The notes: generated by a model not told the origin, from the sequence alone. A stretch of DNA of 13,150 bases from Chloroflexota bacterium (GCA_022707665.1 JAKJAE010000041.1:1-13150), one strand, 5' to 3'; numbered from the stretch's first letter, positions 1 to 7,870 are shown. Numbers and translations are program-made.

Positions 1-1
1 C

Positions 2-998
2 AGGACACTGACGGACCGTCTGATGAGCAGCTTCACCCACGAGCTGTTCCACAACATCCAGAGGGACCTCGCGCTGCACTACGGCGGACACGGTGACGTT
101 GCCGGCCTCGAAGGCCTGTGGTACTTCTTCGACGAAGGCACTGCGTCGGCTGCTGCTTCGACACGCTTAGAGTCGACCGAGCTGGACTCAGCGTCAGGGC
201 AGAGCCACTACTTGCTCAACGTGAACCGGTACCTGGGCGACGCGGCATCGCCTGGCGCTCTGAATACACCAGTCGCAGAGACAACGCTCTATGCGTCCGC
301 CCTCTACTGGCGCTTCTTGATCGACCAATGCGGTGGCATGGATGTTGCCCGCGAAACACTACACCGGCACCATCGTCGACATCCGCACTTCCAGAGACAT
401 TGTGACGGCACTACCCAGAGTGATGGATCAGGGCATTGGCGGGGCATCGTGTCCGTTCAACACTTACAGGGAGAGCCTGGAGGCCTTTGCGCGAGCCGTG
501 TATGCGCTGACCCTACAGAACGGGCGCTGCTCAACCATCGACCAGACCGATGAATGCGGCCTCTATGACCCGGACGGCCTGTACCACCGCCCGCAGACCG
601 GCAAGATCATCTTCACCGGCGCCCCGGTGACATATGATGCAGCTCTACAACCTCAGCCAGCCGGGATCCCCAACAGCTTCGGCATGGACTTTGTCGAGGT
701 AGACCTGGCCCAGACTGCCAATGGTCAGTCTCTGACAATCGAGCTGCTGGCCACGCCGGGTTCAGTGGCAGAGTTCTCGGCTCAGGTGTGGGAGCTCACC
801 GTCGACGGCAGCAGAGTCTCAGCTTCGGGGAATCCAAGGACAATGCAACCCGATGCCGAAGGGCGCCTGTCTGCTTCCGCTGTTATCGACTCGAGGCCGG
901 GCCAGCAATTAGCAATACTCGTGACCCGCAATGATGCAGAGGAACAGGTAGACTCAGCCGGTGCCTACACGCTGATCATCACCAGCCAAGTTCAGTGA
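2..998 (+). pseudogene. Zinc metallopeptidase (HExxH, gluzincin-like), 5' end outside window, one frameshift
   Basis: The reading frame is open from the window edge, so the N-terminus is missing. HELFH (38-52) is a classical HExxH zinc site, and DEGTA about 27 residues later supplies a plausible third ligand Glu, as in gluzincin peptidases. This frame stays protein-like through YWRFLIDQCGGMD (about 341). After that the meaningful frame is the next one, which reads HYTGTIVDIRTSRDIVTALPR and continues to a TGA at 996-998. A TGA at 318-320 in the second frame places the switch after 320; removing one base from CCC (348-350) or AAA (354-356) would restore a single frame. The C-terminal 120 residues or so look like a beta-rich accessory domain, suggesting an exported enzyme, but the signal peptide would lie outside the window. 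It could be a true pseudogene or a single-base sequencing error. The peptidase call is fairly firm; the exact family and substrate are not known. Confidence 0.68.
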
Positions 999-1129
999 GA
1001 GTCTGTAGGTAGTGGCAATTGCAGCCGGATCGGCTCTATGCCCCAAACTCGTCCAGTGAGTTGCGCCGCTTGCGAGTGGAGGATTGCTGGATAGAATGTG
1101 TAGACTTCTTCGGTGGCGAATCCAGCGGG

Positions 1130-3196
1130 ATGAAACAACACCTGGCACAAACGGAATCTTGGTGGAAGACTCGCGCTCAGGCGATGCTTGCATGGATAGC
1201 CCTATGCCTGTGCGTTGTCGCCTTTGCCTCACAGGTGCTCCCCATGGCCTACGCTAACACTAACTCATCCGATTGGGATCAGGGAGACTATCTCAAGATT
1301 GCGCTCTGGATATCAGAGGGGGGTGCCTTTTCCGATGGCAATCGAAATCCACTTTATCCCCTAATTCTGGCACCGTTGGCAACTCGCAGCATGACCTTCT
1401 TCACGACTGCCAAGTTGCTCTCAGTCGCGATTGGATGTGTAGGGTTGGCCATAGCGGCTTCTGTCGCCAGGCAGCATGTCGGGATCGCTGGTGCCCTTGC
1501 CACGACGGCTCTGCTGGCAAACAACATAGAGTACCAAATCGCGGCTGCTCACGTGGACGTAGAAGTGTTGCTTGCTCCGCTGTTCTTCTTGGCATGGCAT
1601 CTGTGCGGCAGGATGATGACGGAATTCGCCTCCGACCATCAGCCGCGCGTCAACACAGTGCTGGCTGCAGGCGCCGTCACCGGCCTAAGCTACTTGGCAA
1701 AGGGCACTGGGCTCCTCATCGTGCCAATTGTCCTGGCTATGATGACGCTTGAGCTCCGATGGGAGTGGCTGCTTCGCAAGCAAGTCTGGTACTATGTGCT
1801 GGCATTCAGCGTCGTGGCCTTGCCCCTCTGGTCATTCAACTGGTCGGAGTACGGCAACCCTCTCTACAACTTCAACACGACCCACTACATGTGGAACGAT
1901 AGTTGGGAGAACAACTACGTCTACTCTGAGGACGAACTGCCAACGGTGTGGACCTTCCTGGGAACACACAGTGTCGGCGAGATCGGCGAACGGTTGGTCA
2001 ACGGCCTGGCCATAGCTCCCCGTCAGTGGCATGGAGCTCTGCGCGTAATATCCGCCGACAAGCCCCCGATGCTCAGAACTGCGACAATCCTGACGATCAC
2101 TGCGACCCTGCTGACAGTCATATTCCGACGTCGAACTGTCTGGCAGAGGGCGCGTAGCTGGATTCTGTTCTCCGTGATCGGTATGGTCGGGTTTGCCCTG
2201 CTCTTCGCCTGGTACCACCCGATCAGCGACAAGCCACGGTTCCTCCTTCCATGGGCACCTGTTGCGTATTTGGCAACCGTATGGGCAATGCAGCAGGTCC
2301 TGACACCTCTGGGAATCGGGCGGATACACACAGCAGCGATCCTCAGCATAGCGGTCTTCTGTACCGTCCAGGCCCAGGGCTTGAGGGAAGGCATCCACTC
2401 CATTGATCTGATGTACGAGCACGATCTCGCTGCATATGCCGAAGGTCAGAACACGATGGCCCGTCTTCTGGAGAGTACTTGCCCAGGCGATGCCATCGCG
2501 TTGGGACCTACCCACGGGCTGCCTTCCTGGTTAGCCCACGATCGGCACATCCTGCGCATTCCTTACACCAGAACAACCTGGGCGGTTTTTGAGTCGTGGC
2601 TTGCGCAGAACGAGATCGAATACGTTGTCCTTGATGAGGAAGTCTGGCGCCGGCGCCGTAGTCTCCTGGAGAGGTATTTCCGATGGGAATCCGCTGGTTT
2701 ATCAGCAGACGAGCTTCCCTATGGATGGCATCTCGTCGAACCCCAGACATGGCCGTGCCAGATATGTGTTCTCGCCTTTGAGAGCGCCGTGTTCCAGCCA
2801 GAGGTCACGCAGTATGCGCGCTTCGACGCCGGTATTGCCCTGAGAGGTTTCACCATACGACCAGCAGCGAACGGATCAGAGGAAGTGCTGGAGATTGTGC
2901 TTATTTGGGAGCTCCTGGAGCCGGTGGAAGAGACGACCCACGTCTTCGTGCACGCCCTGGACTCAGACAACCGTTTGGTGACCCAATCAGATGGTCCACT
3001 GATCGCGGACCTGCGCTACACACTTGATGAAGATTTCCCCGCCGGTACCGTCATCAGGGATGTTCACACGCTGGCCACACAGCTGCCTGAGCATGGTGCA
3101 GTCTATGTGGGATTGTACAGATGGGACACTATGCAGCGACTGGTCATCACGGATCCTGAGTCACTGACCTCGCAAGACGCCGTCCGCATCCAGTAG
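1130..3196 (+). CDS. GT39-family (PMT/ArnT-like) membrane glycosyltransferase
   Basis: This is a polytopic membrane protein of 688 residues from the chosen ATG. The pattern is that of GT39/GT-C enzymes, which transfer sugars from polyprenyl-phosphate donors outside the cytoplasm. A first helix (about 19-38) is followed by a loop with the acidic motif DWDQGDY (candidate catalytic Asp 50/53), then NRNPLYPLIL, an HVDVE motif near 141-145, and many hydrophobic helices up to about residue 430. A soluble part follows, then a C-terminal beta-sandwich (about 557-688) with the THVFVHALDSDNRLV pattern often seen on such enzymes in Chloroflexota. The frame is open back to a TTG at 1019, but that extension (37 residues) is polar and unlike the family; the ATG at 1130 directly precedes the first helix. 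Its Shine-Dalgarno sequence is weak. The gene lies 131 nt after the metallopeptidase and ends in TAG, facing the ABC remnant 16 nt away. Acceptor and donor are unknown. Confidence 0.82.
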   Translation: MKQHLAQTESWWKTRAQAMLAWIALCLCVVAFASQVLPMAYANTNSSDWDQGDYLKIALWISEGGAFSDGNRNPLYPLILAPLATRSMTFFTTAKLLSVAIGCVGLAIAASVARQHVGIAGALATTALLANNIEYQIAAAHVDVEVLLAPLFFLAWHLCGRMMTEFASDHQPRVNTVLAAGAVTGLSYLAKGTGLLIVPIVLAMMTLELRWEWLLRKQVWYYVLAFSVVALPLWSFNWSEYGNPLYNFNTTHYMWNDSWENNYVYSEDELPTVWTFLGTHSVGEIGERLVNGLAIAPRQWHGALRVISADKPPMLRTATILTITATLLTVIFRRRTVWQRARSWILFSVIGMVGFALLFAWYHPISDKPRFLLPWAPVAYLATVWAMQQVLTPLGIGRIHTAAILSIAVFCTVQAQGLREGIHSIDLMYEHDLAAYAEGQNTMARLLESTCPGDAIALGPTHGLPSWLAHDRHILRIPYTRTTWAVFESWLAQNEIEYVVLDEEVWRRRRSLLERYFRWESAGLSADELPYGWHLVEPQTWPCQICVLAFESAVFQPEVTQYARFDAGIALRGFTIRPAANGSEEVLEIVLIWELLEPVEETTHVFVHALDSDNRLVTQSDGPLIADLRYTLDEDFPAGTVIRDVHTLATQLPEHGAVYVGLYRWDTMQRLVITDPESLTSQDAVRIQ

Positions 3197-3212
3197 CGCC
3201 GGCAACCTGTCC

Positions 3213-3622
3213 CTACCTCGCCATCTCGCGCCAGAGCTCGCGCATCTCCTCGCTGGTCGCTAGCAACGCCTCCAACGTCCCGGTCGCCTCGACCCGACCG
3301 TCCTTGAGCAAGATGATGCGATCCGCGCGCGCCAGCACGGTGCGCCGGTGGGACACAACCAGGCACGTGGCATCGTGATGTGCGAACACCCGTTCCCACA
3401 ACGCCTGCTCCGTCTCCATATCCAGCGCGCTCGACAGGTCGTCGAATACCAGAACTTCCGGGTCGCGCACAAACATCCGTGCCGCCGCGGTCCGCTGCAC
3501 CTGACCACCCGAGAGCTTGACGCCTCGCGGGCCGATCACGGTACCGACCCACTCTCTAGGTCAGCCAGGTCCTTCTCCATCACAGCCTTGTAGAGTGCCG
3601 CCTCCAAATCGACGATCTTCCC
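3213..3622 (-). pseudogene. ABC transporter ATPase remnant (C-terminal NBD only)
   Basis: The intact stretch (3539 down to 3213) carries the ABC signature LSGGQVQR, Walker B VLVFDD with SSALD (D-loop), the H-loop motif SHRR and the usual end [17 protein letters not shown]. This is the C-terminal part of an exporter-type nucleotide-binding domain. Upstream on the same strand the next frame reads [20 protein letters not shown], the helical segment that normally precedes the signature, and it runs into TGA at the junction. Adding one G to the GGG run (CCC on the plus strand at 3548-3550) gives a continuous reading into [15 protein letters not shown]. Before DLEAA the homology fades, and the Walker A and whole transmembrane domain are absent from the following 380 bases, where the rnj promoter lies. 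It is therefore a dead fragment of a roughly 600-residue transporter, transcribed convergently with the glycosyltransferase. Confidence 0.8.
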
Positions 3623-4000
3623 GGTGCAGAATAGCAACGGCAACTGGACATCGCAGTCCAGCTCACTAGCTTGCCAAGCAGTAGGCGACGGGCCGGTAAA
3701 TGATCGCGGTGTAGCCTAGCTTACTCCAGGGCTTGACATTTCTCGTTAATATAGTACAATCCTTTCTCAGAAATGCAGGAAGGTTTCCCACAGTTGGCAG
3801 TTCCCCTAGCTGGTACCAGTTAGATGAGCACTGTGACCTACTGAAGACTGGTAGCAGATCAACTTCGGATTAGCAGCAGTCTCCACAACGCCTGAGAAGC
3901 CTCAGTCCCTGCCTGGCAGCTGGCAGCACGCTAGACCGTGCATGCAAGCGCCAGTGGGCACAGCCTGCGATATTAGGTAACGTTAGGATTTTGAAGGATT
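3623..4000. other. Gene-free stretch holding the rnj promoter and leader
   Basis: There is no convincing coding sequence between the ABC remnant and rnj. The stretch contains a near-consensus promoter (3733-3760), a perfect 10-bp palindrome CTGGTACCAG (3810-3819), an inverted pair AGACTG (3845-3850) / CAGTCT (3877-3882) that could form a leader stem, and a tandem CTGGCAG duplication (3913-3926). If transcription starts near 3767 the rnj leader would be about 230 nt. No known riboswitch or tRNA fold is recognised in it. Confidence 0.5.
3733..3760 (+). promoter_or_regulatory. Sigma-70-type promoter for rnj
   Basis: TTGACA at 3733-3738 is a perfect -35 hexamer. TACAAT at 3755-3760 is a one-mismatch -10 hexamer, with a 16-bp spacer. 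It points at rnj, with an expected start near 3767. The local AT-rich stretch contrasts with its GC-rich surroundings. Confidence 0.7.
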
Positions 4001-5620
4001 ATGGCTAAGCAATTGCAGATTACGCCCCTCGGCGGCCTGGGGGGCATTGGCAAGAACATGACAGTGTTCGAATATGGCCGCAATATGCTGGTAGTTGATT
4101 GTGGTGTGATGTTTCCCTCGAGCGATATGTACGGCATCGATTTGGTTCTGCCGGACTTCGAGGTTGTCGTCAAGAATCAGGATCGTCTTCGTGGCATCGT
4201 GTTGACGCACGGCCACATGGATCACATCGGTGCGCTCCCCTATCTGGTTCAACAGATCGAGACGGTGATCTACGGAACCCCCTTGACGCTGGGATTGGTC
4301 AAGAAGCAACTTGAAGAGAAGGGGTTGCTCCACAAGGCAGAGCTGCGTGTTCTGCAGCAGGGCGATACGATCCAGCTTGGGCCGTTCAAGGTGAGCCCAT
4401 TCGCCGTCGCCCACTCGATTCCGGACGCCGTGGGGCTGGTGATTGAGACACCGGTAGGCAAGGTCGTCCATACCGGCGACTACAAACTCGATGAGACGCC
4501 TGCGGGCGGCCGCACAACGGATCTGGCAGCGCTCCGGCGCCTGACGAAGGGCGGAGTCCTGGCTATGCTGGGCGACTCGACCAACGCCGATGAGCCCGGT
4601 CGAACGGAGACCGAAGCGGTGGTACGGGAAACCCTTGACCGGCTGTTCATCCAGGCCAAGGGCCAACGCATCATCATCGCCACTTTCTCATCGCTCCTGG
4701 CACGGCTCCAGGAGATCGTGGACCTGGCCCAGAAGCACGGTCGTAAGGTCGCCCTCACCGGCCGGAGCCTCGTCGAGAACGTCGAGTTGGCCCGCGATCT
4801 GGGTTACCTCCGAGTGCCAGACGACATCATCATCGACGCCCAAGCGCGGATCGCGCCCGGAAAGGTCGTGGTGCTCTCCACTGGATCACAGGGCGAGCCT
4901 CGCTCAGCGCTCAACCGCATGGCGGATGGCACGCACCGGCAGGTGAAGGTCGGACAGGGTGATGTGATCATCATCTCCGGCGGCACGATCCCCGGCAACG
5001 AGGAAGACGTCAGCCGCATGATCAACAACCTCTTCGAGCGCGGAGCCAATGTGATCTATGGTGCGCTGGCGAAGGTGCACGTGTCGGGCCATGGCAGCCG
5101 TGAAGACATGCGGGCCATGCTCGAGGCCGTTCGGCCCCGCTTCCTGATCCCCGTTCACGGCGAGCCCCGCCACCGATATCTGCACCGGCAGTTGGCGCAG
5201 GAAGTTGGCTTGCCCCAGGATCGTGTCTTCATCCTCAAGGACGGAATTCCCTGGGCCAGTGACGGCACAAAGGCCTGGACGGAGAAGGCGATTGCGCTCG
5301 ACGACGTGCTCGTCGATGGACGCCTGGTGGGCGAGATCGGCGAGGTTGTGATCCGCGATCGCCAACGCCTGTCACAGGATGGCTTCATCGTGGCCCTGAT
5401 CCCGGTCAACAAGAAGCGGCAGCTCGTGGGCGAGCCCCAGCTTGTGAGCCGCGGGTTCGTTGCCCTGGATACATCCACGGAACTGCTCGACGCGAGTCGC
5501 AAGGAGATCAAGCGTCAGGTGAGCCGCGGCAACCAGGATCTCAAGCAGCCGCTTGAACAGCTTTTCTACCGGATGACGCAACTGCGTCCGGTCGTCCTAC
5601 CGCAGTTCATCCAGGTCTAA
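4001..5620 (+). CDS. rnj: Ribonuclease J
   Basis: This encodes a 539-residue metallo-beta-lactamase/beta-CASP ribonuclease, normally a cytoplasmic 5'-3' exo- and endoribonuclease in RNA turnover and processing. The metal site HGHMDH is at residues 70-75, with the further ligands His138 (AHSIPD), Asp160 (TGDYKLD) and His386 (PVHGE). GDSTNA (191-196) opens the beta-CASP insert, STGSQGEP (293-300) and HVSGHG (360-365) are the usual RNA- and phosphate-binding signatures, and the C-terminal domain ends with RPVVLPQFIQV, like other family members. Length matches the 550-residue norm. One variation: the segment ATFSSLLARLQ (227-237) has Ala234 where Bacillus RNase J1, as I recall it, has His in ATFASNIHRLQ. 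The ATG at 4001 has GAAGGA close upstream (3993-3998), and the N-terminus aligns with the family. It looks monocistronic: own promoter upstream, strong hairpin 11 nt downstream. Confidence 0.96.
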   Translation: MAKQLQITPLGGLGGIGKNMTVFEYGRNMLVVDCGVMFPSSDMYGIDLVLPDFEVVVKNQDRLRGIVLTHGHMDHIGALPYLVQQIETVIYGTPLTLGLVKKQLEEKGLLHKAELRVLQQGDTIQLGPFKVSPFAVAHSIPDAVGLVIETPVGKVVHTGDYKLDETPAGGRTTDLAALRRLTKGGVLAMLGDSTNADEPGRTETEAVVRETLDRLFIQAKGQRIIIATFSSLLARLQEIVDLAQKHGRKVALTGRSLVENVELARDLGYLRVPDDIIIDAQARIAPGKVVVLSTGSQGEPRSALNRMADGTHRQVKVGQGDVIIISGGTIPGNEEDVSRMINNLFERGANVIYGALAKVHVSGHGSREDMRAMLEAVRPRFLIPVHGEPRHRYLHRQLAQEVGLPQDRVFILKDGIPWASDGTKAWTEKAIALDDVLVDGRLVGEIGEVVIRDRQRLSQDGFIVALIPVNKKRQLVGEPQLVSRGFVALDTSTELLDASRKEIKRQVSRGNQDLKQPLEQLFYRMTQLRPVVLPQFIQV

Positions 5621-5631
5621 CCCGACCAAGC

Positions 5632-5664
5632 CACAGAGCCTTCAGCAACCCTGAAGGCTCTGTG
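5632..5664 (+). terminator. Perfect 14-bp hairpin after rnj
   Basis: CACAGAGCCTTCAG (5632-5645) pairs perfectly with CTGAAGGCTCTGTG (5651-5664) around a 5-nt loop, beginning 11 nt after the rnj stop. The position and stability suit a terminator or a 3'-end stabilising stem. No U-tract follows (GCTATACTGG), so efficient intrinsic termination is uncertain. The stem ends 34 nt before the next gene's ATG and just before its ribosome binding site. Confidence 0.62.
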
Positions 5665-5685
5665 CTATACTGGCGTGCATCTGCC

Positions 5686-5693
5686 AGGGAGGA
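5686..5693 (+). promoter_or_regulatory. Strong Shine-Dalgarno deciding the UroD-like start
   Basis: AGGGAGGA lies 5 nt before the ATG at 5699. An in-frame GTG at 5675 would make the protein eight residues longer but lies upstream of this site, so 5699 is preferred. TATACT at 5666-5671 might serve as a -10 box, but I see no matching -35. Confidence 0.75.
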
Positions 5694-5698
5694 CCGCT

Positions 5699-6697
5699 AT
5701 GACGCCACGAGAGATCATCCTTGCAAACATCGCCCACGAGAGCTCGCCGCGCTGCGGGCTGACCTTCGACCGGGGCCGCATCAACGATACGCTCGGTTGC
5801 GGCGTTGCTCCTCATGGGTACCAGCAAAAGCGCTGGGTCGAAGGCAAGCTGGAATACTATGATGACGAGTGGGGCAACCTCTGGGTGAGGATGCGTGAGG
5901 GCTCACTCAAGGGCGAGATCTTCCGTCCCGCCATCGAGGATTGGTCACAGCTCGACGATCTGCGTCCTCCGAACTACAGTCACCCTGACTGCGCCGACTT
6001 TATGAATGCGCTCTTCGCCGAGCCCTCTCCCAAGTTCAAGTTGGCCCACATCGGCGGCTGGGTGTTCGACAACGCGCGCTACTTGCGCAAAATGGAGATC
6101 TACTTCGCCGACATGGCGCTCTACCCCGAAGAGCTCCACCGTATGCACGCCATCGTAGCGAGCGTCTACGAGCAGAAGATTCATCTGGCGGGCAAGGCCG
6201 GTGCCGACGGCATTATGATCGGCGAAGATATGGGCACGCAGACAGGTCTGCTGTTCAGTCCCAGGATGTTCCGCGAGTACTTCAAGCCCATGTACACGCG
6301 CTTGATGGCGATCGCCCACGACTACGGGATGAAGGTTCTGATGCACTCGTGCGGCCAGAACTGGTCGATCGTGCCCGATCTGCTCGACGCCGGCGTCGAC
6401 GTCTTCCAGTTCGACCAGCCTGCAGTCTACGATATGCCCAAACTCGCTGCGCTGCTACGGGAGCGCAAGGCGGCGCTCTGGAGCCCCGTCGACATCCAGA
6501 AGATCCTGCCCACGGGCGACCGCGAGGTGATCGAGGATGGTGCCAGAGAGATGATCGACATCTTCGAGGGCGGCCTGATCTGCAAGAACTACCCCGATCT
6601 GCCCGGCATTGGCGTCAAGGCGGAATGGGACGACTGGGCCTACCACGCGATCTGCGACCGGATGGGGATTGCGCCGGATGCGCGAAGCGCTGAATGA
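5699..6697 (+). CDS. Uroporphyrinogen decarboxylase-superfamily protein (methyltransferase-like)
   Basis: This 332-residue protein has the UroD/cobalamin-dependent methyltransferase fold: MTPREIILANIAHE at the start, GADGIMIGEDMGTQTGLLFSP (168-188), then KPMY, KVLMHSCGQ (212-220), GVDVFQFDQPA (232-242), and GGLICKNYPDL near the end. His216, Cys218 and Cys295 could form the Zn/thiol-binding triad used by MtaA/MtbA-type methyltransferases. I do not see the heme-pathway HemE active-site pattern, so a true HemE role is unlikely. No corrinoid protein or activator gene is visible nearby, so partner and substrate are unknown. Relatives in environmental bacteria often sit among sugar-catabolism genes, like this one. 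The start rests on an excellent Shine-Dalgarno, and the stop is TGA at 6695-6697. It faces the broken sialidase. Confidence 0.85.
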   Translation: MTPREIILANIAHESSPRCGLTFDRGRINDTLGCGVAPHGYQQKRWVEGKLEYYDDEWGNLWVRMREGSLKGEIFRPAIEDWSQLDDLRPPNYSHPDCADFMNALFAEPSPKFKLAHIGGWVFDNARYLRKMEIYFADMALYPEELHRMHAIVASVYEQKIHLAGKAGADGIMIGEDMGTQTGLLFSPRMFREYFKPMYTRLMAIAHDYGMKVLMHSCGQNWSIVPDLLDAGVDVFQFDQPAVYDMPKLAALLRERKAALWSPVDIQKILPTGDREVIEDGAREMIDIFEGGLICKNYPDLPGIGVKAEWDDWAYHAICDRMGIAPDARSAE

Positions 6698-6739
6698 GCG
6701 AATACACGAATAAGCGAGTGAGCGAGTAGGCGAGAAGTG
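6692..6739. repeat. Short low-complexity GCGAATA/GCGAGTG repeats
   Basis: Just behind the UroD-like stop codon, degenerate units built on GAGCGAAT and GAGCGAGT recur about six times (for example GAGCGAATACACGAATAAGC, then GCGAGTGAGCGAGTAGGCGA). The units overlap the stop codon and contain no hairpin. This looks like a slippage-prone or dispersed intergenic repeat between two convergent genes. Confidence 0.5.
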
Positions 6740-6807
6740 AGCCTGCGAAGCACTGTCTCGCCGCGATATCGACGCTCAGCAATTGGAACTCGAAGCGGCG
6801 TCGACAG

Positions 6808-7456
6808 CTACGGGGTCCAGATCGTGGCTTCGATGTGGGTCTGGGGACGGTCCGGCGCGCACCAGAAGGTGACCACAACCAGGCGCCCGTCGGTACGCTG
6901 AAAGAGTCGGCAGTATCCCAGGTCAGGCCAGCCATTGACGGACTGGAAGTCATCCCGGAGGATCCGCTCCGGACCCCACGTTTGACCCTCGTCATCGCTA
7001 AGCCTTGCCACAATCTGGCAGCGGCTGCGATGGCCATAGGCACAAGGCGCCCATCCGCCAGACGCACCATCGCCGGTGGGTTGCCGTTGAACTGGTTCCC
7101 ATCCTCTGTCTTCGCCACCCGCGACAGAAACGACCAGGTCGTACCATCGTCATCCGACACGAAGCAGTCGATCCAGTTCTCGGTCGCCGACTTTCGCCGC
7201 AGCGCCACCACCAGATCGGCGGGCGAGAAACGCACGGGTGCGGGCATCACAGCACGGTAGGGGTCGTGCCTGGCCACGAGACGAACTCGAAGCTCGCTCC
7301 CCCATCGGTAGGCCGGGCCAGGAAGGGCTTGTCGTAGACGACGTTGAGAGCCCCGATGCCAGGCTGGACGCGGGCTGAAAGGTACAGGTCCAGCGATAGA
7401 GCACCGCGGACCTCATAGGCTGTACGGCCTGTGAACTCGAGCCCCTGTAGCTCGGG
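6808..7456 (-). pseudogene. Asp-box sialidase-like gene, N-terminus lost, two frameshifts
   Basis: Reading right to left, three frames join into one protein. The first segment is LEFTGRTAYEVRGALSLDLY...FLARPTDGGASFEFVSWPG (to about 7270), the second DPYRAVMPAPVRF...NWIDCFVSDDDGTTWSF...NGNPPAMVRLADGRL (to about 7045), and the third CAYGHRSRCQIVARLSDDEG...QTHIEATIWTP ending at the TAG of 6808. Restoring one missing base near 7270 gives SWPGTDPYRAVMP, and one near 7044 gives GRLCAYGHRSR, so both lesions are single-base deletions. Three Asp boxes are seen (STDGG-like, SDDDGTTW, SDDEGQTW). The family is the BNR/Asp-box exo-sialidase superfamily, whose members hydrolyse terminal sialic or related sugars. 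About the first 100 residues are gone, and the homology starts abruptly 4 bases after the AAC(3) remnant ends. It is clearly non-functional as it stands. Confidence 0.8.
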
Positions 7457-7870
7457 GTGTTCCGAAGTCGACGCGCGACCGCTGCAAGAAGAGCTGGCAC
7501 AACGCGCTCCCAACCCAGCCAACGGAAACGGCCCCGGTCTGCTCAAAGGCGCGCCCGATCTCCTCGAAGTCCGCATCGTACCAAAAGATGTCATCGTACT
7601 GAATCCATACTGCTTTCGAAAGCACTCGGGGATGACGCCCACGTCCCGTGACGGCGTCAGGTCCCGGCGAAATGCCCGCATTGAGTCCCGGATTACTTGA
7701 TACCACGCCTCGGGCACGGACGGATCGAACCACGAAGCAGGATCCGTGAGGTCTCCCGTATGCGTTGGCATTGCGAGCGTGCCCTCAGACCCTACCAACG
7801 ACTCCAGCGCCAGGATCACGGCGGGGGCCCCACCCACGACGTAACCGTAGGTCTGCAGGTAGGTCCATAT
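7452..7870 (-). pseudogene. AAC(3)-family N-acetyltransferase, N-terminus and catalytic middle deleted
   Basis: The first segment reads YGYVVGGAPAVILALESL, then GSEGTLAMPTHTGDLTDPAS and further to GVIPECFRKQ (to about 7610). This is the N-terminal third of the aminoglycoside 3-N-acetyltransferase/YokD family. The frame then jumps directly to WIQYDDIFWYDADFEEIGRA followed by FEQTGAV...VDFG (7607-7452), which belongs near the family's C-terminus. About 90-100 residues with the acetyl-CoA site and catalytic His region are missing. The start is also lost: the first roughly 25-30 residues have no counterpart, and a TAA closes the frame at 7883-7885. The last 20 residues or so are replaced by the sialidase remnant. 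In life this family acetylates amino groups using acetyl-CoA, and environmental members need not be resistance genes; this copy cannot be active. Confidence 0.8.

Noticed and set aside
118..405. A 95-residue plus-strand frame in the metallopeptidase region
   Set aside because: It is Arg-rich and out of frame; the HExxH frame explains the region.
1832..2515. A 227-residue minus-strand frame within the glycosyltransferase gene
   Set aside because: It lies antisense to a clear membrane protein, with no family pattern and no ribosome site.
3810..3819. CTGGTACCAG palindrome in the rnj leader as a regulator site
   Set aside because: One isolated 10-bp palindrome downstream of the promoter is weak evidence; mentioned only in the leader entry.
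3983..4666. A 227-residue minus-strand frame opposite rnj
   Set aside because: It is a shadow of the conserved RNase J codons.
7247..7837. A 196-residue minus-strand open frame that could be taken as one novel protein
   Set aside because: Its first 76 residues are AAC(3), the middle is out-of-frame sequence, and its end is sialidase; it is an accident of decay.
7452..7870. A functional aminoglycoside resistance gene
   Set aside because: The start and the catalytic centre are deleted and the frame is shifted.
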